Part shown: piece by piece, positions 1 to 5,832 of the stretch
Layout: every line of letters begins with the position of its first letter
Numbering within the stretch: the stretch's first letter is position 1
Origin: JAPUDQ01 sp049289035
Lineage (GTDB): Bacteria; Patescibacteriota; Saccharimonadia; Saccharimonadales; Saccharimonadaceae
DNA: 6,268 nucleotides
Assembly: GCA_049289035.1 (NCBI GenBank)
Contig: JBAQIV010000012.1
Span: forward strand, 1-6,268
Reading direction: 5' to 3'
Notes under the pieces: generated by a model
The model's database searches: none
The model's input: only the letters and a program-made list of their open reading frames with translations
What the model was told of the DNA's origin: nothing
Translations under genes and position numbers: made by a program

Positions 1-68
1 ATACATGCCACAGGAAGTAGTGACAGATAATAGTAAATAGCGAAATAGTAGTATAGTGTATCGTAATC

Positions 69-77
69 TGTTACAAT
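69..77 (+). promoter_or_regulatory. fusA promoter, extended -10 (TGTTACAAT)
   Basis: TACAAT matches five of six bases of the TATAAT consensus and is directly preceded by TGn, an extended -10 element. No good -35 lies 16-18 bases upstream, which fits extended -10 promoters. Transcription would start near position 84, giving a leader of about 63 bases. The call rests on sequence alone. Confidence 0.5.
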
Positions 78-91
78 AGTTAGCAATACCT

Positions 92-112
92 CTTTTTTGG
101 TGCTCAAAAAAG
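92..112 (+). promoter_or_regulatory. fusA leader hairpin
   Basis: CTTTTTTG at 92-99 is the exact reverse complement of CAAAAAAG at 105-112, leaving a five-base loop. It would sit within about ten bases of the predicted mRNA 5' end. No U-run follows, so it is not a typical intrinsic terminator. It may stabilise the mRNA or act as a control element. The stem is A/U-rich and weak. Confidence 0.4.
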
Positions 113-146
113 TGACAAATTAACGCATAAAGGATCAGCTAACGCT

Positions 147-2246
147 ATGGCTACGCAACAAGACGTCCCGCTCAAACATTATCGCAACGTAGGTATTATC
201 GCGCATATCGATGCCGGTAAGACTACCACAACCGAAGGCATACTGTATCGTACTGGTATCAATCACAAGATTGGTGAAGTACGTGGTGCCGACGGCGATA
301 GCGCCACGACCGACTGGATGGAGCAGGAAAAAGAGCGCGGTATCACTATCACAAGTGCTGCGGTGACCTGTTTTTGGAAGGGCCACAAGATCAATATCAT
401 CGACACGCCTGGTCACATTGACTTTACGGCCGAGGTAGAGCGCAGTTTGCGTGTGCTCGACGGTGCGGTGACGGTGTTTGACGGCAAGATGGGCGTTGAG
501 GCGCAGAGTGAGACGGTGTGGCGCCAAGCCAACAAATATGGCGTGCCACGCATTTGTTTCATAAACAAGATCAACCAAACTGGCGGTGACTTTTGGAAAT
601 CGCTCGAGAGCATTCATAATCGTCTGACAAAACAAGCCTTCCCGGTGCATATACCGATTGGGTTTGAAAAGACCATCAACGGTGTGGTCGACCTCATCGA
701 CATGAAAGCCTACACCTACACTGACTATCACGATCACGAGTTGGTGCCAGGCGACATACCAGCTGACATGCTGGAAAAGTGTAAAAATGCTCGTAGCCTG
801 CTAGTGGAAAATGCGGTGGAAGCTGACGACGCGCTTATGATGAAGTTTCTCGAAGAAGGTGAAGAATCAATTACAGTCGACGAACTCAAAGCGGCCTTGC
901 GCCAACGCGTACTAGCCGGTGATTTCTTCTTGGTGACGGGTGGTGACGGCCGTGGTGTGATTGTCGAAAAGGTCCTTGACCTTGTGGCCGACTACTTGCC
1001 AAGCCCGCTTGATATCGATGCTATATGGGGTAAAAACCCAAAAACCGGCGAAGAAATCAGCCGCAAACCAGACGACAAAGAGCCACTTGCTGCTCTGGCC
1101 TTTAAGATTGCCACAGACCCATTTGTCGGACGACTTATCTTTGTCCGTGTCTACTCAGGCGTGCTAACGGCCGGAAGCTATGTACTCAACACAACCACGG
1201 GCGAAAAAGAGCGTGTCGGCCGTATCGTGCGAATGCACGCCGACAAACGCGAAGACATTGACCGCATTGCGGCAGGTGATATTGCAGCGGTCGTCGGTCT
1301 GAAAACGACGTTTACGGGCCACACGCTTAGCGACGTGGCGCACCCGATTGCCCTTGAAGGCATTACGTTCCAAGACCCGCCAGTCAGCATTGCGGTTGAA
1401 CCGAAAAGTAAAGCTGACCAAGAAAAGATGGGTATCGCACTGCAGCGTCTCGCTGAAGAAGACCCAACGTTCCGTATTCACACTGACGAAGAAACCGGCC
1501 AGACGATCATGTCAGGCATGGGTGAACTCCACCTTGAGATTTTGATTGACCGCATGAAACGTGAGTTTAAGGTTGAAGCCAACGTGGGCGAGCCGCAAGT
1601 GGCCTTCCGTGAAACGATTCGCGGCACCGCTCAGGCGCAAGGTAAGCACGCCAAACAATCTGGTGGACGTGGTCAGTATGGTGACGTCTGGATACGATTT
1701 GAGCCGACCGAAAGCGGCGAAGGCTTTGAGTTTGTCGACGAGATCAAGGGTGGTGTGGTGCCACAAGAGTACCGTCAGCCGGTGCGCAAGGGTATCGAAG
1801 ATACACTCAGCAATGGCGTGATTGCCGGCTATCCGATGATCGGGGTGAAAGCTACCCTCTACGACGGTAGTTACCACGATGTTGACTCGAGTGAACTTGC
1901 CTTTAACCTGGCCGGTGTACTTGCCGTGAAAGAAGGTATACCAAAAGCCAAACCAGTGCTACTTGAGCCAGTTATGCGCGTCGAAGTGACGACACCAGAA
2001 GAATTTATGGGCGACGTCATTGGCGACCTCAACTCACGCCGCGGCCGCATAGAGGCCATGGAAGACCTTATGGCAGGCGCCAAACTCATAAAAGCATTCG
2101 TACCACTGAGTAATATGTTTGGCTACACCGGTGATGTCCGGAGTATGAGCCAGGGTCGCGCTGCCAGCACTATGGAGTTGGCGCAGTACGAAGAAGTACC
2201 GCCAAATGTTGCTCAAGAGATCATCGAAAAACGCAACAAAAAATAG
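147..2246 (+). CDS. fusA: Elongation factor G, with altered G4 and G5 motifs
   Basis: Ribosomal translocation GTPase that moves tRNAs and mRNA after peptide bond formation and helps recycle ribosomes; cytoplasmic. At 699 residues it has normal family length and all five domains. The G domain shows the P-loop AHIDAGKT (19-26), switch I RGITI (64-68) and switch II DTPGH (86-90) with the catalytic His90. Later landmarks are MGELHLE in domain III, GKHAKQSGGRGQYG (499-512) and YHDVDSSELAF (from 576) in domain IV, and a complete domain V. The oddity is that G4, normally NKxD, reads NKIN (140-143), and the G5 Ser-Ala reads Gly-Asp in the 264-268 stretch TGGDG. The ATG at 147 is supported by AAGGA at 130-134, 12 bases upstream. 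The gene has its own promoter, and no rpsL or rpsG is visible upstream. No intrinsic terminator follows. The family call is secure; the consequence of the motif changes is unknown. Confidence 0.98.
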   Translation: MATQQDVPLKHYRNVGIIAHIDAGKTTTTEGILYRTGINHKIGEVRGADGDSATTDWMEQEKERGITITSAAVTCFWKGHKINIIDTPGHIDFTAEVERSLRVLDGAVTVFDGKMGVEAQSETVWRQANKYGVPRICFINKINQTGGDFWKSLESIHNRLTKQAFPVHIPIGFEKTINGVVDLIDMKAYTYTDYHDHELVPGDIPADMLEKCKNARSLLVENAVEADDALMMKFLEEGEESITVDELKAALRQRVLAGDFFLVTGGDGRGVIVEKVLDLVADYLPSPLDIDAIWGKNPKTGEEISRKPDDKEPLAALAFKIATDPFVGRLIFVRVYSGVLTAGSYVLNTTTGEKERVGRIVRMHADKREDIDRIAAGDIAAVVGLKTTFTGHTLSDVAHPIALEGITFQDPPVSIAVEPKSKADQEKMGIALQRLAEEDPTFRIHTDEETGQTIMSGMGELHLEILIDRMKREFKVEANVGEPQVAFRETIRGTAQAQGKHAKQSGGRGQYGDVWIRFEPTESGEGFEFVDEIKGGVVPQEYRQPVRKGIEDTLSNGVIAGYPMIGVKATLYDGSYHDVDSSELAFNLAGVLAVKEGIPKAKPVLLEPVMRVEVTTPEEFMGDVIGDLNSRRGRIEAMEDLMAGAKLIKAFVPLSNMFGYTGDVRSMSQGRAASTMELAQYEEVPPNVAQEIIEKRNKK

Positions 2247-2267
2247 ACTTATATCGCGTCGTTATTG

Positions 2268-2295
2268 TTGACAGGACACGTCTGTTTGCTATATG
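2268..2295 (+). promoter_or_regulatory. Promoter of the FMN-binding protein gene
   Basis: A perfect -35 TTGACA (2268-2273) is followed by a 16-base spacer and TATATG (2290-2295), four of six against consensus, with TGC immediately before it (extended -10). Transcription would begin near 2302, leaving a short A-rich leader. The spacer contains the partial dyad ACAG...CTGT (2271-2285). This suggests the gene is transcribed independently of fusA. Confidence 0.6.
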
Positions 2296-2329
2296 TTTAT
2301 GGTAAGGTAAAAAATAAACAAAAAACCAT

Positions 2330-3007
2330 ATGGACACACCTCACAAGATATTTATCGTTATCGGCTCCATTGCATTGTTTGCGAGCGCAGCGGTGGGTGG
2401 TTATGCATTGTATACCATGAAAGACCCAAGTGTTGCACCGACAATTAGTCGCGCACAGCCTTTGTCGCCCTCATCGTCAAATCGTCAGGCAACAAATACA
2501 ACACCGTCACAAACGCTCACGACGCCCCAACCGTCAACTCAACCATCGTCGCAGACTCCATCGGCTCCGTCCACCCCGACGCCTGCGCCATCTTCACCGT
2601 CTGTCACGCCAACTCCTACGCCAGCACCAACACCTACTCCTACACCTACTCCAACCCCTACGCCGACGCCAACACCCACCCCAACTCCGCCGCCACCGAC
2701 TCCGACGTACACGTATCGAAACGGTACGTATACCGCCAGCGCTAATTATTCAGTTCCCGGTGGTAAAACAAACTCAATAACCACCACAATCACGATTAGC
2801 AATGATGTTGTGACATCTGTTAGCGATACAAACCAGGCTGTCAGTAGTGAGTCATGGAATTATATAAATAGTTTTGAATCGAAGATCTCTGGCGCAGTCG
2901 TCGGCAAAAAACTCGACAGCCTTGCACTTAGTCGTATTGGCGGCGCAAGTCTTACGACGGGCGGCTTTAACGCAGCGCTAACAGGTGTTCGCAGCCAAGC
3001 TAAATAA
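2330..3007 (+). CDS. Membrane-anchored FMN-binding domain protein with Pro/Thr linker
   Basis: Probable extracytosolic flavoprotein of 225 residues. Residues 6-28 form one hydrophobic helix after a short basic start, with no lipobox Cys, so I read it as an uncleaved signal anchor. Residues 33-126 form a Ser/Thr/Pro linker ending in near-perfect Thr-Pro repeats (93-126), long enough to cross a cell wall. Residues 127-225 resemble the FMN_bind domain: RNGTYTASANYSVPGG near its start and RIGGASLTTGGF (202-213) near its end. In this family FMN is usually attached by ApbE to the last residue of an S/T-G-A-T motif; here the equivalent is GGAS with Ser207. ApbE is not in the window. No proper Shine-Dalgarno lies near the ATG; the nearest AAGG is 22 bases upstream. 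It converges on the ferric-reductase-like gene, a plausible electron donor. The domain call is good; attachment and partner are inferred. Confidence 0.8.
   Translation: MDTPHKIFIVIGSIALFASAAVGGYALYTMKDPSVAPTISRAQPLSPSSSNRQATNTTPSQTLTTPQPSTQPSSQTPSAPSTPTPAPSSPSVTPTPTPAPTPTPTPTPTPTPTPTPTPTPPPPTPTYTYRNGTYTASANYSVPGGKTNSITTTITISNDVVTSVSDTNQAVSSESWNYINSFESKISGAVVGKKLDSLALSRIGGASLTTGGFNAALTGVRSQAK
2606..2707 (+). repeat. Thr-Pro hexanucleotide repeat tract (ACN CCN)
   Basis: Thirty-four codons encode an almost unbroken Thr-Pro alternation, interrupted by one Ala-Pro and a run of four Pro. All four Thr codons and all four Pro codons occur. The protein repeat is therefore much cleaner than the DNA repeat, which points to selection on the peptide and not recent slippage. 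It forms the C-terminal part of a rigid extracytosolic linker. Confidence 0.85.
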
Positions 3008-4303
3008 TTACCAGCCAAATTTTTCGGTATGCACCTGGTTAGCCGGTACGCCCATCTCTTTCAAGATGCGGCCAGTTGCCGCCATCATAGGTGGCGGGCC
3101 ACACACAAAATAGTGACAATCTTTAGCAAAAGTGAGGTATTTTTCGATGATTGCAGCACTCAGGTACCCAGTTTCGTGACGTAGGCCAAACGTTTCGGGT
3201 GCGGTCTCATATACCTCAACGCAGCGTTCGTTGAGGTATGGCCGAAGCGTCGATACAAAGACGGCCGTTTCGGGCGAACGGTTTGCGGCAAAAAGCCACT
3301 GTTCACGTGCCGTCGATTCGCGCAAGATACGATCGACAAATGGGGTGATGCCTATACCACCAGCGATGTAAACAACACGGGGTAGTTCTGGTGTGATCTC
3401 ACTCGTAAAGCTACCAAACGGTCCGCCGACATAGACGTGCCGCTCTGGAGTCAGCTGCGATGCAACATGGGTAAACATGCCAAACGTACGAAATGTCAGG
3501 AATAATTCACCAGACGATTCGTTGTACTGCGTAACAGAAAACGGATGATCCTCGCTGATATAGCCCAGTTTGAGATAGACGTATTGGCCGGGGCGGGGGC
3601 GGATTTGGCTTGAGACAGGCTTGAGGCGGAGTAAGTAATCGACATCACTCAACTTTTCGTTACTGATGACGGTATAGGCGTGCTTGTCCAAGTTAAAAAC
3701 ACCGCGGATGCGTATGACAGTAAAGACGATTGCGATGACGACCAACGCAAAGAAGTAGGCTTTAACTGCCGCAGAGTTCATGTAGCGCGTGCCAATAGCT
3801 GGGGCATGGAGCAAGGCAAACGGCACGCAGATGTACGCCAAGTAATGAATGTACCTCCAGGTTCGAAAGCCCAGTCGTTTACGGAAATAGACAGACAAAA
3901 TCGCCGTTACAACCATGAGCCACAGCGCAATACGACCCAATGTGACGTGTCGTTCGAACTCGGTGCCTATATGTGGCACCAGGGAATACAGGAGGCTCTC
4001 GCCATAGTAATAGGTAGTGAGTAGCGGGTGCACCAACACGGCCACGCTTCCCCATTTGCCAAGTTTTTTATGAATCGAGACAACCGGTGCGAGGTCATGA
4101 AACAGCAGACTCATGACAGATTTTGCCCCGAGGATATACATCCACAGCAGCAATACTATGCCGACATACCCGACGATTGCGGATAGGTAGCTCGCCAGAG
4201 GCTTGAGAGATATATCAGATGGAAATGCAATGAGGACGAGCAGCGGCGCACATGACAGCACTATAAGCGCCCAGAGTATTTTTCGTTTGGTAGCTTCATT
4301 CAT
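3008..4303 (-). CDS. Ferric-reductase-like transmembrane protein with FAD/NAD(P)H oxidoreductase domain
   Basis: Membrane oxidoreductase of 431 residues that should pass electrons from NAD(P)H through FAD to two b-hemes and across the membrane. Residues 9-27, 40-59, 84-100, 122-140, 151-168 and 180-198 are membrane segments. Paired histidines H78/H92 and H153/H166 match the bis-heme pattern of ferric reductases and NADPH oxidases. The cytosolic half is ferredoxin-NADP reductase-like: FAD motif HPFS (253-256), glycine-rich nucleotide site GGIGITP (315-321), CGPPPM (401-406) and C-terminal EKFGW. No 2Fe-2S domain is present. Its stop codon directly abuts that of the FMN-protein gene. The start is the only in-frame candidate before an upstream stop, yet it lacks an obvious Shine-Dalgarno. 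The terminal acceptor (iron, oxygen, quinone or the neighbouring flavoprotein) cannot be told from sequence. Confidence 0.88.
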   Translation of the reverse strand: MNEATKRKILWALIVLSCAPLLVLIAFPSDISLKPLASYLSAIVGYVGIVLLLWMYILGAKSVMSLLFHDLAPVVSIHKKLGKWGSVAVLVHPLLTTYYYGESLLYSLVPHIGTEFERHVTLGRIALWLMVVTAILSVYFRKRLGFRTWRYIHYLAYICVPFALLHAPAIGTRYMNSAAVKAYFFALVVIAIVFTVIRIRGVFNLDKHAYTVISNEKLSDVDYLLRLKPVSSQIRPRPGQYVYLKLGYISEDHPFSVTQYNESSGELFLTFRTFGMFTHVASQLTPERHVYVGGPFGSFTSEITPELPRVVYIAGGIGITPFVDRILRESTAREQWLFAANRSPETAVFVSTLRPYLNERCVEVYETAPETFGLRHETGYLSAAIIEKYLTFAKDCHYFVCGPPPMMAATGRILKEMGVPANQVHTEKFGW

Positions 4304-4344
4304 AATGCGTAGTGTATCGGTAGTGAACTGGATAATTGCTGAGT

Positions 4345-4371
4345 TTAATAATTATTATGGTTGTTAGTCAT
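4345..4371 (-). CDS. Possible leader peptide MTNNHNNY upstream of the reductase gene
   Basis: An eight-codon ORF with a stop lies 41 bases before the reductase start and in a different frame. A strong Shine-Dalgarno AAGGAG (plus-strand CTCCTT, 4379-4384) sits 7 bases upstream of its ATG, whereas the reductase start has none. Four of the eight residues are Asn. It could be a leader peptide controlling the reductase by attenuation or translation, or chance. TATACT at 4373-4378 overlaps this site; if that were the real -10, the ORF would not be transcribed from it. Confidence 0.35.
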   Translation of the reverse strand: MTNNHNNY

Positions 4372-4449
4372 TAGTATACTCCTTGCTATGCCATAATTGC
4401 TATATATTCATGGGCGTGTGCGGTGTGACAGCAATACGCAAAGGGGTAC

Positions 4450-4478
4450 TTTACTTCCAAAGAGATAACACCTATAAT
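4450..4478 (+). promoter_or_regulatory. tuf promoter, consensus -10
   Basis: A perfect TATAAT (4473-4478) lies 17 bases after TTTACT (4450-4455), four of six against the -35 consensus. Predicted start is near 4485, giving an 87-base leader. This is the best -10 in the window, as expected for a gene encoding one of the most abundant proteins in the cell. Confidence 0.65.
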
Positions 4479-4490
4479 TAATTGTATGCG

Positions 4491-4534
4491 CGCGACGCTT
4501 CTTTTTTGAGCAATCAACGAAGCAACGCGTCGCG
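4491..4534 (+). promoter_or_regulatory. tuf leader hairpin, GC-rich stem
   Basis: CGCGACGC (4491-4498) is an exact reverse complement of GCGTCGCG (4527-4534). The 28-base loop holds CTTTTTTGAGCA. TTC and GAA near the stem could extend it past a GCAAC bulge. The hairpin would begin about six bases from the predicted mRNA 5' end. The position suggests transcript protection or regulation; it is not a terminator because no U-run follows. Confidence 0.55.
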
Positions 4535-4555
4535 ATGAAATAACTTAAACTAACG

Positions 4556-4560
4556 AGGAG
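4556..4560 (+). promoter_or_regulatory. tuf ribosome binding site AGGAG
   Basis: AGGAG lies 12 bases before the ATG at 4573, the same spacing as the AAGGA before fusA. A small stem GAGA (4558-4561) with TCTC (4565-4568) could form across this site. It supports the chosen start MADFDRSKPHVNVGT. Confidence 0.7.
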
Positions 4561-4572
4561 AAAATCTCTATT

Positions 4573-5757
4573 ATGGCAGATTTTGACCGAAGCAAGCCAC
4601 ATGTCAACGTCGGTACCATGGGTCACGTCGACCACGGTAAAACCACTCTGACCGCTGCAATTACCGCAGTGCTGGCTAAAAAATTACCAAGCGCAGTCAA
4701 CAAACCAGTTGCCTACGACCAAATCGACAACGCACCAGAGGAAAAAGCTCGTGGTATTACCATCGCTACCTCACACCAAGAGTACGAGAGTGAATCACGT
4801 CACTACGCACACGTCGACATGCCTGGTCACGCCGACTACGTGAAAAACATGATTACCGGTGCTGCCCAGGTGGACGGCGCTATCTTGGTTGTCTCAGCTG
4901 CTGACGGCCCTATGCCGCAGACGCGCGAACACGTGTTGCTTGCCCGCCAAGTGGGTGTGCCTAAGATTGTTGTGTTCTTGAACAAAATGGACCTCGCCGA
5001 CCCAGAGCTGGTTGAGTTGGTTGAAATGGACGTCCGCGAACTGTTGACCAAAAACGGTTTCGACGGCGACAACGCACCTATCCTCAAGGGTTCAGCTACT
5101 AAAGCACTCGAGGGTTCAGCGAGCGACGAAGACGCTGTCATGGAACTCGTCAAAGCTATGGACGCTTACATTGAAGAGCCAAAACGCGACCTCGACAAAC
5201 CATTCCTTATGCCAATCGAAGACGTCTTTAGTATCAAAGGCCGTGGCACAGTTGCTACTGGTCGTATCGAGCAAGGTATCGTCAAGCTTAACGACGAAGT
5301 TGAAATCGTCGGCATCCGCGACCTGCAAAAATCAGTGGTCACTGGCATTGAGGCATTTAAGAAAAACCTCGACCAAGGCCAAGCTGGTGACAACGCCGGT
5401 CTGTTGCTGCGTGGTATTGAGCGCGAACAAATCGAACGCGGCCAGGTGATTGCCAAACCAGGTACAATCACTCCTCACACTGAATTTGACGCTGAAGTCT
5501 ACGTGCTCACCAAAGAAGAGGGTGGTCGTCACACGCCATTCTTTAAGGGTTACAAACCACAGTTTTACTTCCGTACGACTGACGTAACCGGTGAAGTTGA
5601 ACTGCCGGCTGACAAAGAAATGGTCATGCCAGGCGACACTGTCACTTTCAAGGTGAAATTGCTTGCACCAATCGCTATGGACGACGGTCTCCGCTTCGCT
5701 ATCCGCGAAGGTGGCCGTACGGTCGGCGCCGGTGTGGTGACAAAAATCACCAAATAG
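4573..5757 (+). CDS. tuf: Elongation factor Tu
   Basis: GTPase that carries aminoacyl-tRNA to the ribosomal A site; cytoplasmic and normally very abundant. At 394 residues it has full family length. Domain 1 shows P-loop GHVDHGKT (17-24), switch I RGITI (60-64), DMPGH (82-86) with catalytic His86, NKMD (137-140) and G5 SAT (174-176). Domains 2 and 3 are intact, with RGIEREQIERGQV, GGRHTPFFKGY and the C-terminal GGRTVGAGVV. Three changes from the common bacterial pattern are visible: Met83 replaces the Cys of DCPGH, switch I continues with ATSHQEY where NTSHVEY is usual, and G5 has Thr where Leu is usual. The protein contains no Cys at all. It has its own promoter and terminator, so it appears monocistronic. 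Identity is certain. Confidence 0.99.
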   Translation: MADFDRSKPHVNVGTMGHVDHGKTTLTAAITAVLAKKLPSAVNKPVAYDQIDNAPEEKARGITIATSHQEYESESRHYAHVDMPGHADYVKNMITGAAQVDGAILVVSAADGPMPQTREHVLLARQVGVPKIVVFLNKMDLADPELVELVEMDVRELLTKNGFDGDNAPILKGSATKALEGSASDEDAVMELVKAMDAYIEEPKRDLDKPFLMPIEDVFSIKGRGTVATGRIEQGIVKLNDEVEIVGIRDLQKSVVTGIEAFKKNLDQGQAGDNAGLLLRGIEREQIERGQVIAKPGTITPHTEFDAEVYVLTKEEGGRHTPFFKGYKPQFYFRTTDVTGEVELPADKEMVMPGDTVTFKVKLLAPIAMDDGLRFAIREGGRTVGAGVVTKITK

Positions 5758-5769
5758 ACGACACGTCTA
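5755..5769 (+). repeat. Small inverted repeat over the tuf stop codon
   Basis: TAGACG and CGTCTA flank ACA, a perfect six-base-pair stem that includes the tuf stop codon. It lies five bases before the main terminator stem and may help 3'-end structure. Part of it (GACACGTCT) recurs downstream of fusA at 2275-2283. Confidence 0.45.
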
Positions 5770-5774
5770 CGCTA

Positions 5775-5810
5775 TATAATCCCCGCAATATTGCGGGGAT
5801 TATAGTTTTT
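5775..5810 (+). terminator. Intrinsic terminator of tuf
   Basis: A perfect 15-base inverted repeat, TATAATCCCCGCAAT (5775-5789) against its reverse complement (5790-5804), is followed by G and five T. The GC-rich core CCCCGC/GCGGGG plus the T-run is a textbook Rho-independent terminator on the plus strand. With no unpaired loop bases, the innermost pairs will open. There is no T-run for the opposite strand, so it is not a good terminator for the convergent gene at 5833-6138. Confidence 0.92.
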
Positions 5811-5832
5811 ACTTCGTTTTAGGGTAGCGTGA

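Noticed and set aside
2..40. Possible C-terminal tail of an upstream gene (frame ending YMPQEVVTDNSK-stop)
   Set aside because: Only twelve codons are visible and all three forward frames close within 40 bases. It does not resemble the S7 or S12 C-termini expected before fusA.
92..112. Intrinsic terminator of a gene to the left of the window
   Set aside because: The stem is A/U-only in its core and no T-run follows on either strand.
135..737. A 200-codon open frame on the minus strand inside fusA
   Set aside because: It lies antisense within a certain fusA, has no recognisable domain or ribosome site, and is typical of open antisense frames in conserved GC-balanced genes.
2298..2330. Inverted repeat TATGGT/ACCATA around the FMN-gene start
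   Set aside because: The 5' arm overlaps the predicted transcription start, so the RNA may not contain the whole stem; six A/T-rich pairs are easily due to chance.
2606..2707. Microsatellite or CRISPR-like repeat
   Set aside because: It is an in-frame Thr-Pro coding tract with varied codons, with no spacers and no constant repeat unit.
4447..4452. Second tuf promoter using GTGACA at 4425-4430
   Set aside because: The matching -10 position reads TACTTT, only three of six, much weaker than TATAAT at 4473.
4410..4481. Short plus-strand ORF (starting MGVCGVTAIRK) before tuf
   Set aside because: It has no Shine-Dalgarno and runs across the tuf promoter, so it would not be transcribed with tuf.
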